This document shows positions 29,284-41,138 of a DNA stretch of 64,000 nucleotides, piece after piece. The translations under genes were made by a program, and so were the position numbers. Each line of letters begins with the position of its first letter. The stretch's first letter is position 1. This DNA comes from Chytriomyces cf. hyalinus JEL632. Its lineage: Eukaryota; Chytridiomycota; Chytridiomycetes; Chytridiales; Chytriomycetaceae. A model generated the notes under the pieces. The model was not told the origin of the DNA. It made no database searches and worked only from the letters and a program-made list of their open reading frames with translations. Where the stretch lies: assembly GCA_025435555.1 (NCBI GenBank), contig JAIWWG010000056.1:180363-244362 (forward strand). The letters run 5' to 3'.

Positions 29284-29724
29284 GGATTCAAATTGTAAAG
29301 GTTAAACCCGGAAATAAAATGAGACCTGTTGTTCCATTTGGCGGCGGTGTGTAAATGATAATGATGACGGGTGTTTCGTCTTGGTCGCTTGAAAATTTCA
29401 TTCGTTTCAACTTGGGTCACTTTAAAGTGCAGCACTCTTCAGTGAGAGCTTGTAGCCATGTTTAGAACGGCACGATCCAATGAGCGCGCCGTAGGAAGAG
29501 CGTGCTGTGGCTGCATGGCTGCTGTGGATGGTAACAATCAATCTAGTGTGATCAATATCCAACAAACTTGATTTGCAGCTTCACACAACTCATTGCTCTC
29601 TCTTCCTTCTCTTGATGTTTGCTTCACGTGGATTGAAACTTTCATTTTGCGAAGGTTCCTTCATTTGAATGCCTCGAACTCATTCAGTAGTAATAAAATG
29701 TATCCTGTACTTCGTTTTGTCAGG
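29284..29724. other. Upstream region of the SH3 membrane gene
   Basis: About 440 bp. It probably contains the promoter and a missing first exon (signal peptide) of the SH3 gene. I could not identify that exon convincingly. No RNA gene apart from the tRNA that follows. Confidence 0.3.
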
Positions 29725-29798
29725 GCTTTCGTGGCTTAGTTGGTTAAAGCGTCGGTCTCATAATCCGAAGGTCGCCGGTTCGACTCCGGCCGAGAGCA
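29725..29798 (+). tRNA. tRNA-Met (CAT), elongator type
   Basis: A 74-nt cloverleaf. Acceptor GCTTTCG pairs with CGAGAGC. The D arm is GCTTAGTTGGTTAAAGC, the anticodon loop CTCATAA has anticodon CAT, and the T arm GCCGG-TTCGACT-CCGGC carries a good B box. The stem around the anticodon (TCGGT/TCCGA) has the same T-T pair next to the loop as elongator tRNA-Met of other eukaryotes. No intron. A T run directly downstream is a Pol III terminator. Confidence 0.95.
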
Positions 29799-30134
29799 CT
29801 TTTTTTCTCTACGAGCAAGTATCTGATGGAATGTTGCTTTCCGTGTTTATGGAATGACTTGCAAACCATCTTGAACACTTTCCAAACAGTGCCGTCACTG
29901 TCCAAGGTTTGGTAAAGAGAGGCAAGCGTTTATGTTTGGGCAGACAAAAAGCTGGGTATCTAAACGTCAAAATGAACCGGACTGGGTAAGAAGGCGATCC
30001 ATAGCGTGCATGGGATGATAGGATGCCCTCAGTAGCTCGGCGTACATGATAATTGTGTTAGAGAAGGAGCGCACTTTGATGTTGAACGAATGCCTGGGCG
30101 GTGAAGATTGACGATTAAAAAAGACCACAGCAAA
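29799..30134. other. Upstream region of 7TM receptor 1
   Basis: Starts with the T-rich Pol III terminator of the tRNA, then about 320 bp with no gene seen. Promoter and 5' UTR of the receptor at 30135. Confidence 0.35.
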
Positions 30135-31203
30135 ATGGGAAGTGACGTCTCACCCAACATCCGACGCATCATAAACATCACCGCGTGCGTCATCTCAGCC
30201 ATGTCTTTGATGGCCGTGCTTGCGTGTGCGCTTGTTCTCGTGCCACTGCTGCGGGACAGAGAGGCCCGCTTCAAGACCTCCGGTATCACTCGAACTGTCA
30301 CCCACATCCTCATCGCAACGCTTCTTCATGGCACTTTAATGGCTATCGTCAATACTACCTGGGTTGTGAACGTAACTGCCCTTAATCTACCGGGGCCAAG
30401 AATCTTCTTTGCTGTTGCGGGATATCTGCTTCCAATTTGGTTGTTCATGTCAAACATCAGATTGGGCTTGGAGCGGCTATGGCTGGTTCAGTACTCGCAG
30501 AATCTTCCAAGTGCTTTCGTTTATTCGATATACGGAGTCGGTCTGTCCTGGTCGGGCTTCTTTGTCGCCGCGTTCGCACTTCTCAATGTGAGCTTAATTT
30601 TGAGTTTTCAGCACTCAAACTGGATGGTAATATGAAATTGATGCTGATAACTGAACGAACTGTGTTGCTCAGGATGCACCTGATTGGGTTTACTGGCCAT
30701 TCTCCATACCTGGAAGCACCAACCCTCTTGTGAACATCCTTTTCGAAACGGGCATGTCAATCTTCCCTGCCTCGTGCATTGCCATCGCGGCCATCTACAT
30801 CCGCATATACCTCGTCACAGCTTCAATCCTTTCAGCAGCGCGATCAGATATCTTAGAATCAAGCAGCCAGTGCTCCGCGTCGTCAAACTGCTCCATTGAG
30901 TGTTCCAAGCAAAAAACGTACATGGCAGTCGCAACCACTGTGAAGCAGCAACAAACTGTACTCATCCGCTGTGCAATGATGGCTGTCGGGATTCTTGTCT
31001 TGTATGTGCCCACAATTATCTTTGTAATGGTGCGAGTGTCTGTCGCGCCGGGGGCGGAGGAATTGGAGGATTCAAGCGCGTGGGTGTTTGTCCTTTTAAA
31101 CATTTTACCTGCATTGGATATCCTGTATACGCCGCTGCTGATTTTGTGGTTTCAACCTGAGATACGCTGGTTGTTTGCGGACTTTTTGATGAATCTGTTG
31201 TGA
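30135..31203 (+). CDS. Seven-transmembrane receptor-like protein 1
   Basis: Two exons (30135-30587 and 30673-31203) give 327 residues. I count seven hydrophobic helices: ITACVISAMSLMAVLACALV, THILIATLLHGTLMAIV, VAGYLLPIWLFMSN, YSIYGVGLSWSGFFVAAFAL, FETGMSIFPASCIAIAAIYI, MMAVGILVLYVPTIIFVMV and FVLLNILPALDILYTPLLIL. Helix 3 ends RLGLERLWLV, in the place of the E/DRY motif of rhodopsin-like receptors. Helix 7 carries LPALDILYTP, in the place of NPxxY. Loop 3 has a Ser/Cys-rich stretch. The next gene has the same ERLWLV and LPA-D-TP motifs, so the two are paralogues. A ligand and G-protein coupling are not shown; receptor function is inferred from topology only. Confidence 0.75.
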
Positions 31204-31840
31204 TGCTGCATAGAAAGAAATATAATATACTTGATACTAGAAATATAATGTACTTGAAACGGTACTCTTCATGTGCCTCTTTGTGCGCGGGGCCGTGCTC
31301 ATTCCTGCAACACGCCGCCGAAACAAACAATCCGACCCATTCTGACATTCGTTCCGGCACAGTATCGTATCGCGTTACCAGACCGCCGGATACCATGGTG
31401 CTTCATATTCAGGGCTCTTCGTGCGCAATGAAGGGGGGAAATCCGAACCACTTAAGAAATCTGCCACAGAAAGAAATTTCGACGTGAAAAAAAATGCCTG
31501 CAGTCCGACCCTGAACCTCTGCGACCGCTGGGGTACGGCATAGCGTCCTCAGTTATCGCGCGCAGAATCTTGGGATCGGCGATATTTGTGCGCGGGGTGA
31601 GGGATGTTTTGGACAATACCTTCTTTCACAAGAACGAGTCTTCTCCTCCAACCTGCCCTCCTGCCCTCCTGCCCTCCTGCCCTCCTGCGACCTGAGTGAC
31701 TTGGGCATTGGCAGCAATAGCAGCCCACGTGTTTCAGGCGTCTTTTTATGCATGCATGCATTATAATAAATTCATTCATAACAAAACAGAAAAAGCGGCT
31801 TGAGGTTTGTGGCGTCACTTTCGATTAAAAAAAGAATTGA
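31204..31840. other. Intergenic between tandem 7TM genes, about 640 bp
   Basis: 3' UTR of receptor 1 and promoter of receptor 2. Contains an 8-bp tandem repeat (31653-31688). Weak ORFs on both strands have no domain. Confidence 0.35.
31653..31688 (+). repeat. Minisatellite, (CTGCCCTC)4 plus CTGC
   Basis: Four perfect 8-bp units and a half unit, about 150 bp before the start of 7TM receptor 2. Copy number should vary between strains. Confidence 0.9.
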
Positions 31841-33096
31841 ATGTCAACTCACCCTCAAACAGACGAGCACGCTTTCTTTGTTCCCAACGCCGTTGCTGCC
31901 GCCGTGGCCGTTGTTGGTATACCGCTCTCAGCATGTGTGATGGCCGCTGTTGTCAAGTACCGAGCGAGCTTGCTCGAGGAAATGAAACGACAGACCCGCA
32001 ACATTGACTATGCAATACTGTCCATCCTCGTATCTGCCGCAAGCATATCGTTTCTACAGTCTCTCGAAAATACCCTGACCAACATCAAGGCCAACGGGAT
32101 ACTTGGCAAAGTCCCGTCTGGATACGTGCTCAATGCCGTGTCCTGGTTGTGGCTGTTTGCGCTGTTTTCGTCAAACATGGCTCTTTCCATGGAACGGCTG
32201 TGGCTAGTGCGCTACTCGGCGTCTGTCAGTGCCCACTACATAGCTGGTATTTTTGGATTTACTGGACTATTCTACGGCGTCTTTGTTGCGTCCGTGCTGG
32301 TGTCCCTCAAGGTGAGGGGTGATGACATTCAAACACAGAAATGTTCCTCAAAATCGAATGTCATTTTCCTCTCCAGAACGCGTCCATCACCTGGCAAGGG
32401 TTTCTTATGCCCTTCTTCATCCCAATTGAGCACCCGCCCTACGTCCACTCGCAAATGTGGAACAACTCACAACCAAATCCGCACAATTGGAACAAGTCTC
32501 ACCCGCTCAACACCAATCAAAGCCTTTTCGAAAACTGGTCCCCTTCGCAAGATTACCAACTCACCAAAACTTTGTTCCTCGCTGCCATTTCATTCTTCCC
32601 AATCACAGCCTGCATAACGCTGTTTCTTTATCTTTCTGCATACTTTACCATCAGGGCTGCCGTCAAAGTATCCATAGATGGACCCACAGACTCTGAACGT
32701 GCCTCAACAGAGTTGCTTGCAGCTACCACATTCAGACGAACCACAAATAATGAAATACCTTCTTCGCAAATACCCCCTTCACGGGCCATGCCGGACTCTG
32801 GTACGAATGGGCTTCCTGTTTCAACACGAGCAATTTTCATTCGATGTCTAGTCATGAGTGCTGGTTTACTCGTATTCTACATCCCAACGATCGCTGCCGC
32901 CTTGAGCATTTATTCCCTTATTGACAACCGTTCATTATTCTTTGGAGAGCACTCTTTCTGGGTGGGTGCAATGTGCGCAGTTTTGCCAGCGACAGACTCA
33001 ATTTGGACGCCTGTTGTTGTGCTTTGGTGTCAGACGGGTTACCGACACGTCTTTTTCCGAATGTTTCGGAACATAAGGAGAAGGCTGCTCGCATAA
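31841..33096 (+). CDS. Seven-transmembrane receptor-like protein 2
   Basis: Two exons (31841-32311 and 32377-33096) give 396 residues. The helix plan equals receptor 1: AVAAAVAVVGIPLSACVMAA, AILSILVSAASISFLQSL, SWLWLFALFSSNMALSMERLWLV (helix 3 with the same ERLWLVRYS), IAGIFGFTGLFYGVFVASVL, FLAAISFFPITACITLFLYL, CLVMSAGLLVFYIPTIAA and GAMCAVLPATDSIWTPVVVL. The loop between helices 4 and 5 is longer than in receptor 1, with several NxS/T sites (NNSQ, NKSH, NQSL), so it likely lies outside the cell. Loop 3 is Ser/Thr/Pro-rich and could be phosphorylated. It sits 640 bp after its paralogue in the same direction. Likely a tandem duplicate; no ligand can be named. Confidence 0.75.
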
Positions 33097-33236
33097 AAGG
33101 TCATCCACCAGACGCCCCTCCTTTACTCCATTGACTCCGTATACATGTATACATTTTAGAAATAAAAAAACCCAGTTCTACATGGCCGACCATTGAAGTT
33201 ATTGACTTTCTCGCAGCAAGTAAATCCGGATCGACT

Positions 33237-36200
33237 TTAATCATCTTCATCATACGCAATACTTTCAAAAACGCGAAACTCCCCAGCTTTCAACAATGCA
33301 TACATACGCTGCGGTAACACACGACACGTGGGTGAGGGGTATGCAGTCAAAGTGCGTAGTACATACTCACGCCAGGAAGGAACACTGAGGCGAACACCCT
33401 CTACAAAAACAAAAGACGGTTCAATTTACTTTTGTTTTGCAAAGTTACAATTGAAAACGAACCAAAAAAAAACAAAAAAAACTCACCATCCGACAGCAAA
33501 TCGCAAATTGACTTTCTCTCACCAGGACTCTCAATTTCACATGATATCCTATCCGGTGCAGAAAAAGGGTCCATACGCGGTGAACATAGATTGCTCAGCA
33601 GTTTTTCCACCAGTTTGACCTGCATTGGCAGTTTGTACAAAAGACTCTGCGCCACGCCAATCTGGTACTCCAAATTACTCAAAGTGGTGCAAAATTCAGA
33701 TAGAACCAAGTCAAGATCAGCAGTCTGAGCCCAATTGATGCTGGTAAGTTGCACAGTAAACGCAGGAATTTGCCGACTTATTGGAGATAACTGCGTGGAG
33801 AGCGGGTTGGAAGCGATTGCGTCATATGCCACATGAAACAAAGTGGGTAAAAGACTACAAACAGCAAGAGGGGAACAAGTAAGGTTGAATAATTCGCGCG
33901 CGCAGAGGAAAATTTACACACAAAAAATACAAGACTCAACTGATACATGAGATCTTTCCCCTTCCCCAATTCTTCCATGTAGAAAAGAACCTTTTCACCC
34001 TCCTTCTCGTAATCAAAAAGAGGCTTCTGCTTTGAGGCAGGGATTCTCCTCGCTTTGGTCCAGACTTCCTGCCATAAGTTTCCAGGCTCATTCATTCGCG
34101 GACTCAATTTTCCACCATGCGGAGCAGACGAATCTTCTATCCAATCCCTTGGAGAGTGCCAACGCACGAAATCTTCCAACCGAGCATGTGGATTTGCGGC
34201 TTTAAAACTTTCCATATCTGGCGTTAACAAAAAAATAATTGGTGAAACTCTTCCAAGCCAAAAACACGAAACAAAAAAAAGAAAAAAAAAAAACCTGATT
34301 TTAACTGCCCAGTCTGCATTCGAGCCCGTACTCCGGCAGCTTCTGCACTCGTGCCCACTGCCAGTAAAACCCTTTCCTGTTCCAAAATCATATCCTCCGT
34401 CATACACCCACTCTCTTGCAACTCAGGAACCAACATTACAGTTCCAGTGGCGAGTATAGTTTGCCCAGACTCAGCGGCGTATTTGGCACCAACAGATGCC
34501 TCCGGATCACGAACTTCCACCGAGGCGAACGCGTCGTCGTCTTCCGGGTGACGCAGTTTGATGAAACTCTCTGTTCGATGCTCCTGTTTCAATACACCCT
34601 CTTCATACGATTCCCGGCGCAAATCCATAGTCGTCGCATCAGCGGTCGAATGCCGAACACCACTCAAAGTCTCTACAGCTTTAGGACTCATACTGCCAAC
34701 AACAATCCCGCTTGAATCATCACTCAACAGGCTGGAAGCTTTGGCAAGCGACGATGCCTGGCTCGAAGGGACGGGGGCTGACGAAACTTGTGCCCGTGAC
34801 GAAAAACGAGCCGTTGGCGCTGACTCCTCTTCAAATAGGTCCAAATCATAACGCGACCGCGCAGGCCCTGCGACCGTAGTACTGGGCGCTTGTGCATCAT
34901 TGAACGTTTTCGATGATGGCGTCTTTGGTGTACTCTTTGGAGGAATATCATGGAAATCAAGAGTGTCAAAGAACATGTCCGCATCACTTGAGAGGCTGTC
35001 TCGACGATGTTGTGTTCCATTTCTTTTTGGACTCCCGCGGATTCCAGAATTCAAATGACTTGTGCTCGTTTGATGATCATAGTATTCTGTGGCGTCTTCC
35101 GTATCCTCGAGGATTGAGGCGCTTCCATTTAGAGCACCTGGTAACCCGGTATGAGCGACAGCACCTCCATAGGCCGATATAGACGCTCGTTTGATATCTC
35201 CAAAGTCCTCCCATGAACTTTGTTAGAAAAATTAAAAGGAAAGAGATGAGATGACCGTCCCTGAAAAAGATCGATTTTCCAATAAAACCCCATTCTTACC
35301 GATCACTATTCCAACTCGCACCATATCGAAAACTGGCCGGCTGATAAGCGCTCGACATGGCGGCCCCATGATCATGCCCCTTCACAGCAATTGGTTCAGT
35401 GCTACGATTCGTATCAACACCAATGACATTCAACAGCATAGTCCCAAACGCAATGATCCCATCTCCCTCTTGGTTCCATTGCTGTTGTTGCTGCTGATGT
35501 CGCTGCGCCGGATTCCCATAATCTGATTGCGCACCTCCTTTCACAAACTCTGCATGATTCGCTGACACTGTGCCACTCATCCCAGATGTGACAGCGCCCG
35601 CCACTCGTCGCTTCAAGCAATACCCCAACATACCCAGCTTCTGCACAATGAGTGACTCTCTTAAATCGACAGCATCTTCGGTCAGTGGAATCCGTCCCGC
35701 CTCCCAACGTTCCCTCAAAGTGCGGCAGAATTGATTCCAAATTTCATAACACGCTGCTGAAATAGCGGTAGGATCAGGTGTAGCCTGTAATGCGCTGGAT
35801 AACGAGGGCAATGTAGCTAAAATGTGCCGTCCGAGGCGCCACAAGATACTATTGAAGGGTGCCGCAGCGTTCGCATACCGCACTTTGGCTTGCGCATTGA
35901 TAGTTCGCAGTGGCGGGTTTAGTGCCGCGGGATCGAATGCGGGTGGATCAAGAATATGAGAAGGAGGGCGGCCGCTGGAGAAGATATCTAAGAGGGCGGC
36001 TTTGATTGAGTATGTGGGGTTGCCGAGGTTCGAGGGTATATTGAAGGTTAGTTGTGATTCTTGGGCATTAGGAACCGAGGCCACATCTTGACGTGTAGTT
36101 CCAGCTGCTGAAGCAAATCGCTTGATGGAGGATTTTACAATGTGCTTGCTGACATTAAATGGATTTGACGAAACAGGAATAGGTTCACTGCCGCTTCTGC

Positions 36201-37763
36201 TGTTCACAGGAGAGGCAGGTTCAGCAAATTGATTTTCAGGTCTAGAGATCAACGCGTCGCCTAGATTAATCGATGGAGGTGGATGATGGTTGTTGAAAGA
36301 CGGCGGTATGTTGTCCAGTTGAATTTCTTTGGATGATTCGTCATGTTCAGCCGCTTCTTCAGTGGTAACATCTGTAAACTCTTGCTGCAGCGTCGAGCAG
36401 GATATAACCCAAGAGTCCAAGATCACGGACATGGTTGAAAACAAGCGGCCGTGCTTTGCTGCACCTTCCGAACGTTGAAAAGAGTGCAGGACCCATTTTG
36501 ATGCGTCTTCAGCTTCTACAAATCGTGGTGAGGGTACAGAATTTGTAAGCGTAAAACCTAGCAATGTGAAAACTGGGTCACCTTGTGATGCAAGGCTTTT
36601 AAAATGCAGGTCGCAAAGATTGCTGTCAAACCGACATTCCAATTCAAGACCCGCAACAGGATCTGAGGAAGGACCCACTGGCAAAGGCTTATAATCTTCA
36701 TCTTTGAGGCCTTGATGGTGAACTGAAAGGGTCGGAAAGCCGCCAACAACGTGCTTTCTCTGATCCTCCAAAACCCGATCATCAGCACTCATGCTGCGTG
36801 CAGGATCCACTTCATCCATCAAATTCGCTGGATCATAGTAATATCCACCAGCTCCGTTTGGTTGAAATTCAACTCCATACGTGTATGAGCCAGTCGCAGA
36901 TACGTTGAGCGATAAAACAGAGTTGGCGTCTCCCGAAAATCCATTCGATAACCGATCCAGAAACAGTTTTTTCAGTCCGGCGAGTTCCGCATGGTCTGAC
37001 GGAATGAATGGGCTGTGAAACATACGAAATCGCGTGAGGATTTTTGACGAGTCCAGTGCATATCGAGATGTCAACTGATCGATAAGGGCTGAATCGCTGT
37101 CATGATTTGAACGTTTCGCACCAAGCGTCGATATCATTGGAGTGTAGACCAGCTCGAGGGGGTCCATGGTCTCCACAACAGGTGAGCGCGATAGCATTAC
37201 CCCTGTATAAAGCGAACGCCAGGTAGATCCAACAGGCACAAATACTGGCATCTGATATGGGTCATGACATGAGGAAAGAGGCGCATGATCGCATGAGCAG
37301 GTTGGGAACATCATAGAACAACAAATAAAAGCAAGACAACCACCGTTATGCCAGTGCTTCGTAGCGCAATCAGTACTGCCGAAGATATGGCACGTTCCGC
37401 ATTCGAGTCGAAGGAAGGTGGATGGATTGGGGCTATAATAGCGAACAGGAATGGGAACTGGCCAAGACCCAAAGCAAGGCACCGAGAGAGGAGTGAGTTC
37501 GGATGCTGTGATATTGAGATTGAAATTCGTCCAGCCTCATTGATTTGTAGTTGGTGAGTTGATGAACTGGTTGGGAGATGGGCGGCTTTCGCACTGGTTG
37601 TGCTGCTCAAGACACCCTCAAACACTTGCTCAAGCTCGCTAATGAGTCGCTCCATTGGGCCGCTCACGCTGTAGTCGACAATTTCGAAATGACCCTCTTC
37701 TTCCTCGCCGGCCATTGCGCTGTGTTCACCGTGAATTGTTGACGGTCTTTGTTTATCTGTCAT
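33237..37763 (-). CDS. RAB3GAP1-like: Rab3 GTPase-activating protein catalytic subunit (RAB3GAP1)
   Basis: The catalytic half of the Rab3GAP complex, a GAP for Rab3 and, with RAB3GAP2, an exchange factor for Rab18 at ER and lipid droplets. The ATG at 37763 opens MTDKQRPSTIHGEHSAMAGEEEEGHFEIVDYS. The N-terminal domain has HFEIVDY and LVYTPMISTLGAKRSNHDSD; the centre has SILWRLGRHILATLPSL, EIWNQFCRTLRERWEAG and QKLGMLGYCLKRR. A long Ser-rich insert follows, then the diagnostic C-terminal block MESFKAANPHARLEDFVRWHSPRDWIED, LWQEVWTKARRIPASKQKPLFD, EKVLFYMEEL and WREYVLRTLTAYPSP. The gene ends near 33237 (FESIAYDEDD). Exons are split by several short introns. The last exon (33401-33237) carries no start codon of its own and was read by hand. 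The central insert is longer than I expect for the animal protein. Confidence 0.88.
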
Positions 37764-38156
37764 TTGTAAATATTTTTTCGAATGCAGCCCATGTCACACG
37801 TTACAAACAAAGCTTTCGCAGCTTCGCGTTCAGGTCCTTCTCACAGGCACATTTAAATAGCCTGTGCTGACGTTAGTTGGTTGTAGATGAGGCTACTCTA
37901 CCGCCGCATCACTCTGTGCACACTCTGAAATCGTTCGACGACGGTACGTTCGATATCCGAGGAAGTTGCTAACTAAGGCAGTACTGCATTAATTGCAAAA
38001 GGATGGTCACTTGTCGAGTCTGCGAGCTTTCCAATCTCAGGATTCATTCCGTCCAGCTTCCTTTCGAAACAAAATGACGGGCTCGCTTTCCAAACTCCTT
38101 CTAAATGTTCAAGCATTCCACTACGTCATTCTTCACTGTTTTATGAAACTGCACGC
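37764..38156. promoter_or_regulatory. Divergent upstream region, RAB3GAP1 / septin-like gene
   Basis: About 390 bp. An ATG at 38073 (MTGSLSKLLLNVQ) could start an upstream exon of the GTPase gene but runs to a stop within 90 bp. No RNA gene seen. Confidence 0.35.
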
Positions 38157-39180
38157 TTGACCTCAGATTCTGCGACGAGGAGAACCGTGAGGGATATCGA
38201 AACGCGCAACACACCATCTGAAGCAGTTCTCATTGATCTCATCCGTCGTCAGAATATGATTCTCCGAACCAAAGAATCTCGCGCATTCACGCCCGCATCC
38301 TGCGGTCAACTGAAGATTATGCTCGCTGGCGACACTGGGATTGGAAAAACAAGCCTCATCGAATCGTTCATGCGCTCCCCGTTTTCCTCTTTGCATTCTT
38401 CATCATCAAAGAAACAAACTTCGGAATTTCCAGTCATCTGCGAGATTCCGTCATCCACTCTCCCGCATGACTCTACTGTCATGGACCCGTCTGGCAAATG
38501 CAATAACATCACATTTGTCGACACTCCTGGTCTAGGCGCGTTCATGGATGCGTCCAGCGTCATTCAACCATGTCTCGAGTATATCACAAGCCAGTTCGAA
38601 AAAACAAACGCTTTTCTGAATCCAAATATTGAAGACCACGGATTGTCTAAATTTTTGAACAATTTGGGTGCAGGGGGTGGGCTTGGACATGTGGATGTCT
38701 GCCTTTACTGCGTGTTACATCGTGTGAAGCCCGTTGATATTGAGTTCATGAGACTTCTGGCTGCGCATGTAAGTCTGCATCCCTAAGTCGTGGTTGATAG
38801 CGCGTGCAAATGTCTGATTGCGAATTGCGCAGGTCACACTCGTCCCAATTGTTCTGAAATCAGACACAATGTCACTGGAATCGGTGTTTTCTTTGAAGAA
38901 AACTTTCTTGCATCACCTCTCTCGATCAAATATTCCAATCTACGGCTTTGGACTTGGTGAGCAGGAACTGACACGACTGGCTGAATTTCATGTCGGAGGT
39001 AGTGTGCCATTTTGCGTGAGTGCAGTTGACACTACTGAAGATCGAGATCGGTGGTGTTTAAACGAAGCAGAGCTACTGTGGCGGAGCTTACTTTGCAACC
39101 ATCTGGCTGATTTAAGAAGGCTTGGAGTGGAACGGTTTCTGGCGTGGCGGACTGTGAACAATACAAGTCATGACAAATAA
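38157..39180 (+). CDS. Septin-like P-loop GTPase
   Basis: G1 is LAGDTGIGKTSLIESF, G3 is FVDTPGLGAF, and the base-specificity motif is LKSDTMS where septins have AKADT. Around it are septin-like stretches: VDVCLYCVLHRVKPVDIEFMRLLAAH, VTLVPIVLKSD and IPIYGFG. One intron (from about 38768 to 38832) joins AAH to VTLVPIV. The C-terminal part has CVSAVDTTEDRDRW and NHLADLRRLGVERF, where septins have the R..PWG and LIRTHMQDL motifs; these are clearly divergent, and there is no coiled-coil tail. Septins polymerise at the cortex and bud or cleavage sites. This one may be a lineage-specific septin or a related GTPase. The start is unresolved: the open frame begins with TTG at 38157 and the first ATG is at 38256, just before the P-loop region. 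Confidence 0.72.
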
Positions 39181-39341
39181 ACTAATCTGGACCAGGTCCG
39201 TGCGCTTCAGTCTAATACACGCGTCAGTGAACATTAACTTCAACCAGTGAAGGCCGTTTGCTCACAACACAATGGTACCCTGTGACAAGGAATCAGCCAT
39301 TTGAGTCGGCTTTTCAGACGTGTGTGCGGATACAACAAAAG

Positions 39342-39415
39342 TGCTCTCGGCCGGAGTCGAACCGGCGACCTTCGGATTATGAGACCGACGCTTTAACCAA
39401 CTAAGCCACGAAAGC
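39342..39415 (-). tRNA. tRNA-Met (CAT), identical to the copy at 29725
   Basis: The reverse complement is identical over all 74 nt to the tRNA at 29725-29798: acceptor GCTTTCG/CGAGAGC and anticodon CAT. A TTTT terminator follows on the minus strand (39337-39340). The flanks differ between the two copies. Confidence 0.95.
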
Positions 39416-39685
39416 TGCGTAACACTCAGAAATTAGGAATAATAATTAATTAACGTCTTGACCAAAGAGGAAGTTTGGGAGTTTTCAATTTGCTCTGCAA
39501 TGCAGAGAGGAAAGACAAGATTATGGGGAACATGTTGCTTGGCATGATGGACCCAATTTGACTTCTTGACTTTTGCTGCCATTTCATTTTATTTGCGTCA
39601 AAAGTGGGTAATTGGGTTGCAGAAAAGTCCGATAATTAAGAGGAAAGTCCGACAATAAAGCGGAAAAATAATTGGAAAAGTTTGA

Positions 39686-40930
39686 TCATTTGGTTTTCTT
39701 TGCCTTTGAATTTGTGGTGACCTTCTTGTTCTGCTTTGTTATCACGCAACCCTTTCCACTGTTGTCTTTCGCGGCTGCATTGGACCACTCATACTGAAGA
39801 ATGTCCATCAAAAGGCAGCGACTCACAAATGAAGAATTATTGACGCACCTGCACAATATGCGTGTTTCCAAAATCGTCTTTGACCTTCCCGCACTGATTG
39901 AAACACAGATCGCCTACTTCTGCGCCGCTGCCATCTGCTGCTTTCTGTGGCATGAAACAAATCGCTCGATTATTGGCACGCGTGTCGTCGGAAAATAAAA
40001 AAAGACAACTGACCCAAGCTTCAATGGTGGGATCGGTGGCAGACTCGATCAGTTCGTGGCTCGCGACGCAAGTCAAGGAGCTGAATGGGTCGGGATGATC
40101 TGAAACATTTTAATGTCGTTCTGAGTTTGAAAGCAGGGTGGCCCAAAGAAAGTGACACAAACAAAATTTAGATGAGCAGTCCGGCATAAGACCGACACTG
40201 AATGTGATGCCATTATAAGTCGTAGGAGTATGATAAGCACAGTACTCTTTGCAGTTCCCAGTTGCCTGGTCAAATTCCTAAATGCAAGTACGTGAGTATT
40301 TGATTCCCATCAAGCAATGTGATTCATGCGTACCGGTCCCTAATGGATAGCAAAGTATGAGTTTGCTGTTAACTTGCTCTCCAGCTTGTACTTTTGGATG
40401 ACGGCCGCCGCGACATTCTCAGGCTCGGTGTTGCTGGCAGTTGTATTCGCTTGGTAGGCATTCACGTAACTGCCGCGGTAGACTCCATATTCTGACATCC
40501 AATCGCTGCAAAGACATAGTATCAATGAGGAAATCGAATTGGGTGAACAGATGCGAGCAAATTACAAGTATGCCGAATGAACAATGCCTTTGTAAAAGGT
40601 TTTCAGCTTTTCTTGAAACCGTGCTTTTCCGTAACTGCAGAACAAATGCAGTCAGCGAAAGGAAGACAATATTTCCCTGCGTACGAACAAAACTAGAAAC
40701 ACATGAATGTTGGGTTGAACTCTGAGGAATTTTAACCGTCAACTTTGGATTTGAGGCAACGCGAAATGAAATGCACGAGTACAGTTTTTGACAGTTCCTT
40801 TGTATGGTGCACTGGCAGCCCGGTTGGCATCGGCGAAGGCTATGAGTCGTTCCAGATGCTCCAATTCAGGAACTCCGGCACATGAAACGAGCGCGGAAAT
40901 GGCGCTGAAGACAAGGCACTTGAAGTGCAT
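39686..40930 (-). CDS. Secreted protein with SHELIESATDP motif (EXORDIUM/metalloprotease-like)
   Basis: Six or so short exons from the ATG at 40930. The protein opens with a signal peptide (MHFKCLVFSAISALVSCAG). Then come KARFQEKLKTFYKGIVHSAYL, SDWMSEYGVYRGSYVNAYQ, NGITFSVGLMPDC, CVASHELIESATDPTIEAW, GAEVGDLCFNQCG, YEWSNAAAK and a Lys-rich tail. The series GTV...Y / HEL.E..TDP...W / GD.C / WSN is one I recall from secreted bacterial and fungal proteins that look like distant relatives of plant EXORDIUM/phosphate-induced proteins and zinc peptidases. HExxE could bind metal, but a full HExxH is absent, so activity is uncertain. Exon joins in the first half are tentative. Intergenic space on both sides is short and empty apart from the tRNA. 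Confidence 0.55.
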
Positions 40931-41138
40931 TTATTGGTTGCTTTTGTCGATGCGACAGCACTTCTTTTGGTTCATTGTATAACCCCAGTGTGATTGGTGA
41001 CTTGTAACAATGGGTATCAATATGGGGTCGATGAATCACAATTACAATGGCATTTCTTGACAATAAAATCTGACCGTTCAAAAGCTGAATTTGTCCTTCG
41101 ATATTCCTTCAGTATTACTCCATAATTTATTCAGCGTA

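Noticed and set aside
30108-30134. Upstream extension of 7TM receptor 1 from TTG
   Set aside because: Begins with a non-ATG codon; the ATG at 30135 starts just before helix 1.
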